Shown here: positions 23,899 through 64,000 of the stretch, one piece after another
Numbering within the stretch: the stretch's first letter is position 1
Layout of the letters: each line of letters starts with the position of its first letter
Assembly (NCBI GenBank): GCA_029582265.1
Contig: CM055817.1
Coordinates: 28,080,258 to 28,144,257, forward strand
Source of the DNA: Zoroaster sp. YZ-2022
Taxonomy: Eukaryota > Echinodermata > Asteroidea > Forcipulatida > Zoroasteridae
Direction: 5' to 3'
Length of the DNA: 64,000 nucleotides
Position numbers and translations under genes: made by a program
The notes under the pieces: generated by a model
What the model saw: only the letters and a program-made list of their open reading frames with translations
Told to the model about the DNA's origin: nothing
Database searches by the model: none

Positions 23899-26074
23899 AT
23901 TGTTAATTTTACAGCATTTTTATTTCCAACTGTAATTACAATGTAATAATAATGGACACTTATATTGCGCTGACATCTGCCAAGTTTGACGCTCATGGCA
24001 CATTATTACCCCTGTATGTATGAGTGTAACAGAACAAAATATACCCAATTTGATCTTTCAACCCAACGTACTCGAAACCAATGTATTGTGAAACCAGCTT
24101 TGTGTAGCCAAAGTGCCAAAGACTTGGTATTGGTCTCGAAACTTAAGGATTCGATAACTCGCCAGAAACCATGCCATGCCTTATAAATGTTTGGCTTTCA
24201 GTAATTTCAGAAAACGTTTATTTGTGTGTTTTTCTTTTTTATTAAAAACAGGGTTTCCCGTAAACCTGCACAAACAGGGAGTGTCAACTTTGGTGGGTTT
24301 AGTTTTAACACAACAGTTTTTGCACAGTATGTTTGGTTGTTGCATAACAAAACAACTATATAAAATAACTCATGTCCTTTGTTTTTAAATCAATACAACC
24401 AAATATGACGAAAATTTCACAGAACGGGTAGAAAATTAAAAAGACACTTGTAAGTAAAATAATTCTGATTTGTATGAATGTATCACACTGCAAAATGTGA
24501 ATTAAAAAATGTAAAAGTACACTCAGTATCAACAAAATGCAATACTAAAGTTGACACCACTTTTGTTATATTTACACCGACGTGTTGGCAAAATATGAAT
24601 CAAAATCAATACGAAAGTAGTTATCATGTTATCGCTGAATTAGCAATCCGAACACCCATTCTTGAAACAAGGTTAATAACGACGGGTACCCTGCAAAATA
24701 AGGTGTTTTAAAATAACACCAGTGGTGTAAATTGTATTACTTTATACATTGTGTTCATATTGAGAAAGCAGCCACATAATTATAAACATCACTGGTGTAG
24801 TTTGTTGACAAATTTGACTGTTCATATAATTACCGCATATCGCAAATCATGTAGACAAGTTGTTGTTAAAAGGACTAATCTCTTTTGCACTTTTTATAAC
24901 AGTGACTCTAATAATTCAGTTTTAATTTTCATTTGATATTGACTGCAGCCAGCTGTTGGTGGAGATTGGTGTGCTGAGATTTTTGTGTGTTTGTGTTTGA
25001 GATTGAACCGACCAACTTTCTAAAGAATCAATTGACATAAAAAAAAGCATAAAGAGTCCCACCTACTCGTATACACTATTATTTTTCACCAATTACAATC
25101 CAGCTCTTAATGCACTTACCCATTCATTGAAACACGTTTCTCATTCGACCTTTTTAATGGTTAGCGCACTTTCTTTTCATAATTGTTTTTTCTCGATTAG
25201 TTTTTCATCAGTGACCATGGATCAACACTTGGTTTGATTCAATGTTTGGAAAGGGTTCAAAAACGTGTCATCGGAGGTACTTCAGCGATTTATTAAAATA
25301 CTTACCTTTTTACAATTATAATTTCGTTACTTTCGGACCTACGCCTTTATAGTGCAATACTAAATTGTCACCTTCTATGTCTTTTTCAGGCCTCAATTGT
25401 AGGGTATACAAAATGGCCAGTATGATACCGCAGACTTTACTAGATTTAGTATTTAAAATTATACATGTATTAAACAAATATTCAAATTGAAATTTCAAAT
25501 TAATTTTGTTTTCTTCAAAGGCACTGCAGCCTAGTGTTCCTTTAAGGGTTTGAATTTTGTTCAGTCACAACACCAACTTTTTAAATAGGTGAGTCACAGT
25601 TCGACGCGCGGTCTATATAGGAGGTTCTTTGTTGCCCGTGACCATGACTCCGAGGTCTTTATCCTGCAGAATAGACCAACCGTTAAACTTTTATTCCTAT
25701 TCATAAATGCCACTCCAGATTTATTTTCTAAATTTCAATATCCAGTGCCATTTATATTGAAAGAAAAAGAGTAAGAAAGAAACTGACAAATTCACTTTTG
25801 AGAACGGGTGAAATTCCAATTTAGCCCGTCAGTTCGTGAATATAAACTTCTACACTGCACCTAATAACAGCAGACACTCGACACGCAAACATGCTGCTCA
25901 GTTATATCGCCGATAATGCATAGGAAGCTGGTATTTAACAAACCCCCGCGTGATCAAGTTTCGTCCAATCAGATTGTTTAACATGTCCTTCCCATTTTTG
26001 GGTCTACCACTGTTTATACATTAATGACCTTATTACAGTTAGCCATCTATGAAAGGCCAATACTGTGAAGTATG
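23899..26074. other. No gene recognised; LINE-tail-like patch
   Basis: At 23944-23975 a taataataatgg...tatattgcgct patch resembles the (ATT)n plus tatatagcgc LINE tail seen at 14680 and 20890. A short segment at 25905-25985 (tatatcgccgataatgc...gtgatcaagttt) recurs at 29555-29630. Short open frames carry no recognised domain. Confidence 0.4.
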
Positions 26075-26330
26075 CTTACAGTTTCTTCCCTCGCACTGCC
26101 TCACTCTGGAACTCCCTGGCTGCATCTATCTGTAACCTCGTTCAGTTCAAAAGAAATGTTAATAAATATCTATCCTTTTTGTGACTTGTATTTTTTATGT
26201 TTCTTGTGTAACCCCAATTTGCGTGACCTTTTTTGGCTTGTAACGGCTTACTTTCAAATGCAGAATTATTTGAAAATGAAGAATTATTTTAAAATTTTAA
26301 AATGACGCTGGCCTCTGTTTATTCATAGGA
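26075..26330 (+). mobile_element. LINE ORF2 C-terminal tail fragment
   Basis: Reads SFFPRTASLWNSL, then ICNLVQFKRNVNKYL with one frameshift. This is the same C-terminal signature found at the end of the LINE at 57.6-57.8 kb (FFPRTALQWNNL...FKKNINK). It ends just upstream of the first exon of the MAM/HYR gene. Confidence 0.65.
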
Positions 26331-26352
26331 ATTGCCTGATGTTCAATTCAAG

Positions 26353-61250
<34,898 letters not shown>

Positions 61251-61423
61251 GTATTTGATGGAAACATGTTTGTGCTATTTGGTTAATGAATGTCAACATA
61301 ATTTAAAAAAATTAACCGGGAAAGTTGTTGTTGATCGATCGATTTTTTTTTTGAAATAGGCACTTTATCACCATTATTTCTTTTAATAACCATCCAATTG
61401 CAGGTGTGGTTCACAGGACCTTC
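61251..61423. other. Intron or flank after H42
   Basis: AT-rich with a T-run near 61344. An acceptor-like ttgcag/gtgtgg lies at ~61403, but the following frame runs into the LINE, so no exon is called. Confidence 0.4.
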
Positions 61424-63650
61424 TCAGGTATCGCAGACCAGATCATGATCAATTTGAATGTTTATTCTTCCAAGAATTCTTCCCGCATTAATTTTCAAAA
61501 TCCCACATTTATCAGCGACTTCCTGATGTGTTATTAATTTGCCCTGTCTAATCACATCTTTAATGTGAGTAATCCCAACAGATTTAAGCAACGGGCTAAC
61601 CATGATAGAATTGTCTATAGTGGCCTTAATATTGTTCCACATGGGCACTTCATGAGATTCTAGACAGCTAGTAAAGTTACAATTAAGACTTCCTTCTGCA
61701 TTTTTGAAGGCGAGGATTAGCTCAGAAGGTGTTGTTCTAAGACGTAATTTAACATTACAAAAGACATACCACCCTTGACTTTTACCACCGCCAGCTTTGT
61801 TAATCCAGTACTTAAAAAAGTCCGGTTCCACCTACGTTCTTAGGACCCTGAATCGTTTCTCTCATAATGGTTTCAATTTTTCCATTCCAGAAGAAATTCC
61901 AAATAATGTTGCTCATTTTTTTATCCATTCTGCGGGGCAAGCAATAATGCTCCCCAAATAATTAATTCCCGCTCCAACAAAACTATTAACAATAACGGTC
62001 TTCCCTATGTAAGTTAAATTACATTTGGACCACTTGTTAAGAACACATTGAATTTTACTTATCTCGGGCCCCACTTATCTTCAGGAGTAATATCATTACC
62101 GAATGTCATTTTTCCATTCGAAATTACAAGGCTTGTCTTTTCTATTTTTCCATTTCCTTAGTCACAGACCTTTCGTTTTGGTTACATTTAGTTTAGATCC
62201 AGTACTTTTAAAGTAAATGTTCAGGATATCTTGAATGGTGGAAAATTCACTATTGTTACTGATGAAAAGACTAGTGTCATCGGCATGCTGAATTAACTTA
62301 ATACCACTATTGTTATTACAATTAGGAACAGAAAAGCCTTTAATATTGTCATTATTTCTAATCATACTGGCTAAGCCTTCAGCACAAATAGGGAACAAAA
62401 GGGGTGATATAAAAGACACCCTTGTCTGATTCCCGTATACGTACTAACGGGGAACCTATAAAATTATTTAAAATGATCTGTTCGGTAGGTTGGCTATACA
62501 AAATTTTAATCCATTTAATCAAATTCACGGGGATGCCAATTTTCTCTATAATAGCAAACATATATCCCCAATTAATCCTATCAAACGCTTTTTCTTGATC
62601 GATGTTAACAATGTCAGCTTCAATCATCTCCCAATTAGCATAATCTACAATATCCCGAATGATCATAACATTGTCTTGAATTTTCCTGTTTAAAACACCA
62701 CATGTTTGTTCCTCACCAATAATGAAAGGCATAGCTTGCTTTAATTTATCTATAATAGTTTTAGACAAGATTTTGTAATCAACCGACAGGAGACTAATGG
62801 GCCTCCCATTTTTAAGTTCGTGTCTGCTCCCAGAATTTTTGTAAATAAGTCTAATTAGGGCCGTATTCATAAATTTACTTAAACAACCTTTGTTAAATAC
62901 CATAGTTGAAAACTTCTAAAATATCGAAACTATCCCAAAAGGTTTGGTAAAACTCGACGGTTAATCCATTAATGCCCGGAGATTTATTCTTATTCATTTG
63001 AAAAAGAGCATTTTTGAGATCATTGCCAGCAATGTTCTCTTCGAGATTACTCATTATATCATCAGGAATGGTTTTACTCTCAATATTAGAAATAATTACA
63101 TTCATGCAAGGAAGTGAAATATATCTTCGGATTTGTACAAGTCACTATAAAACGAATTAGCATAACTTATCATAGTATCCAGCTGATCACAATATTTCCC
63201 TTCAAGGGTCATTAATTTTATTATTTTGAATTTGATGTTTTTCAACGCCCAACAAATATTTGGAGGCCGTTTCCCCTTCATCATTAAAGGTATTACGGAC
63301 TCTAACTTCAGCTTTCTTCCACTCCTAAACTTCATACTCTTTAAGCTGTGCCTCAATGTCCTTGAGAGTCTGATCATCAATGTGGGTCTTCTTAATCTCA
63401 TTATTATATTGTTTTTCAAGATCCAAATATTTTTGTTTCTTAGTCCAAGATTGTTCTCTTCCAAAATCTTGAATAATTTCTTTGATTCTAAATTTACCTG
63501 TTTCCCACCAATTGAGAATACAAAATGGAATTCTCCAAATTATCAATAACGCTGGAAGGGAAAATATAATTTTTAACGGTGTTTAGAATATCTTTGGCAG
63601 AATATACTCGGCAGAGTACAAATCTTTATAGAAAGAATCATGGGCGGATC
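61424..63650 (-). mobile_element. L1/Tx1-type LINE, decayed
   Basis: Minus-strand ORF2 pieces in order. A linker at 63464-63102 ends in YSDLYKSEDIF. Then MNKNKSPGINGLTVEFYQTF at 63105-62893; RPISLLSVDYKILSKTIIDK, IVNIDQEKAFDRINWGYMFA (motif A) and WIKILYSQPTEQIILNN at 62903-62379; SFISPLLFPICAEGLASM (motif B end) and IKLIQHADDTSLFISNN (HADD box) at 62419-62162; and a C-terminal region at 61831-61424 with HQEVADKCGILKI. Frameshifts separate the blocks. It is opposite to the MAM/HYR gene and may lie in a further intron. Confidence 0.88.
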
Positions 63651-63682
63651 CAGAAAATTTTTAGGGGAGGGGGGGCTGAGAA
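63638..63682. repeat. G-rich interspersed repeat end
   Basis: atgggcggatccagaaaatt followed by ttaggggaggggggg, a motif style common in invertebrate interspersed repeats. The family is not identified. Confidence 0.4.
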
Positions 63683-63699
63683 TCAAAAACAATCATTTT

Positions 63700-64000
63700 T
63701 CAGTACTACAAAAATTACAATGAAATAATCAAAGGGAGAGAAAAACAAAGCACAGTGAGGGAATGGGAGTGCGTTCTCCCCCTGCATTCTCGTCGTCATC
63801 TTCGTCGTCGTCTTCATCGTTAGGTATTTTGTCTTTATCGGGATCTTCACTCTTGGTGTCCTCGTCAGACTCGTTTCTATCGGGGTAATTGGTCGCGAGC
63901 ACGACGATGGGTGTTTGCTGCGATATTTCCTATTCTTCATCATCATGCCAGGAAGCTCGGTGTTGTTTGCTGTCGCAGATGAAACATTTTCCTCTATGTG
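63700..64000 (-). other. Possible zinc-knuckle/acidic coding remnant at window edge
   Basis: One minus-strand frame reads KCFICDSKQHRASWHDDEE, a stop, then VVLATNYPDRNESDEDT and an Asp/Glu-rich tail (NDEDDDEDDDENAGGE). The CX2CX4H start resembles a gag-type zinc knuckle of a retroelement, but the frame is broken by a TAG and cut by the window end. It may belong to a retroelement ORF. Low confidence. Confidence 0.35.

Overview
The window looks like AT-rich nuclear DNA from an invertebrate deuterostome, most likely an echinoderm (a hemichordate or similar is possible). This rests on a large split gene built from MAM and HYR (hyalin-repeat) domains, short GT-AG introns, and a dense mix of decayed LINE, Penelope-like, Harbinger, Merlin and Tc1 elements. 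No species can be assigned from sequence alone.

Layout. Positions 1-26 kb carry no host gene that I can support. This part holds an (ACG)n microsatellite, a decayed L1/Tx1-type LINE (1.0-3.6 kb), Merlin (ISXO2-like) transposase remnants (5.4-7.6 kb), a Penelope-like GIY-YIG fragment (8.7-9.35 kb), a tandem array of about ten tRNA-like units (10.8-12.45 kb), several LINE 3' ends, a Tc1 remnant, two MITE-like elements and a 96-bp-armed foldback (23.6-23.9 kb).

From 26353 to at least 61250 on the + strand lies one large gene. It has a signal-peptide exon, four MAM domains each split over three exons (29.7-41.7 kb), and a tandem array of one-exon HYR domains (43.05-61.25 kb). Every exon junction I could place is phase 1, so every internal exon is symmetric and could be skipped or duplicated without changing frame. 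The array repeats every ~391 bp (255-bp exon plus ~136-bp intron) and is nearly identical at DNA level, introns included. I count 38 intact-looking HYR exons, three disrupted copies (a 1-nt deletion, paired 1-nt indels leaving a stop, and a 1.8-kb LINE insertion) and degenerate pieces at both edges. The protein would be secreted, over 4,000 residues long and very rich in N-glycosylation sequons (six per repeat), as expected for an extracellular coat, matrix or adhesive protein. The 3' end of the gene is not seen.

The introns of the gene host a Harbinger element nested in a Penelope-like fragment, an 808-bp (ATG)n tract, a 190-bp (TTC)n tract, a Rex1/CR1-like LINE that itself contains a palindromic Penelope-derived insertion, and a short Penelope tail with target-site duplication. 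Beyond 61.4 kb a decayed minus-strand L1/Tx1-like LINE runs to the window end.
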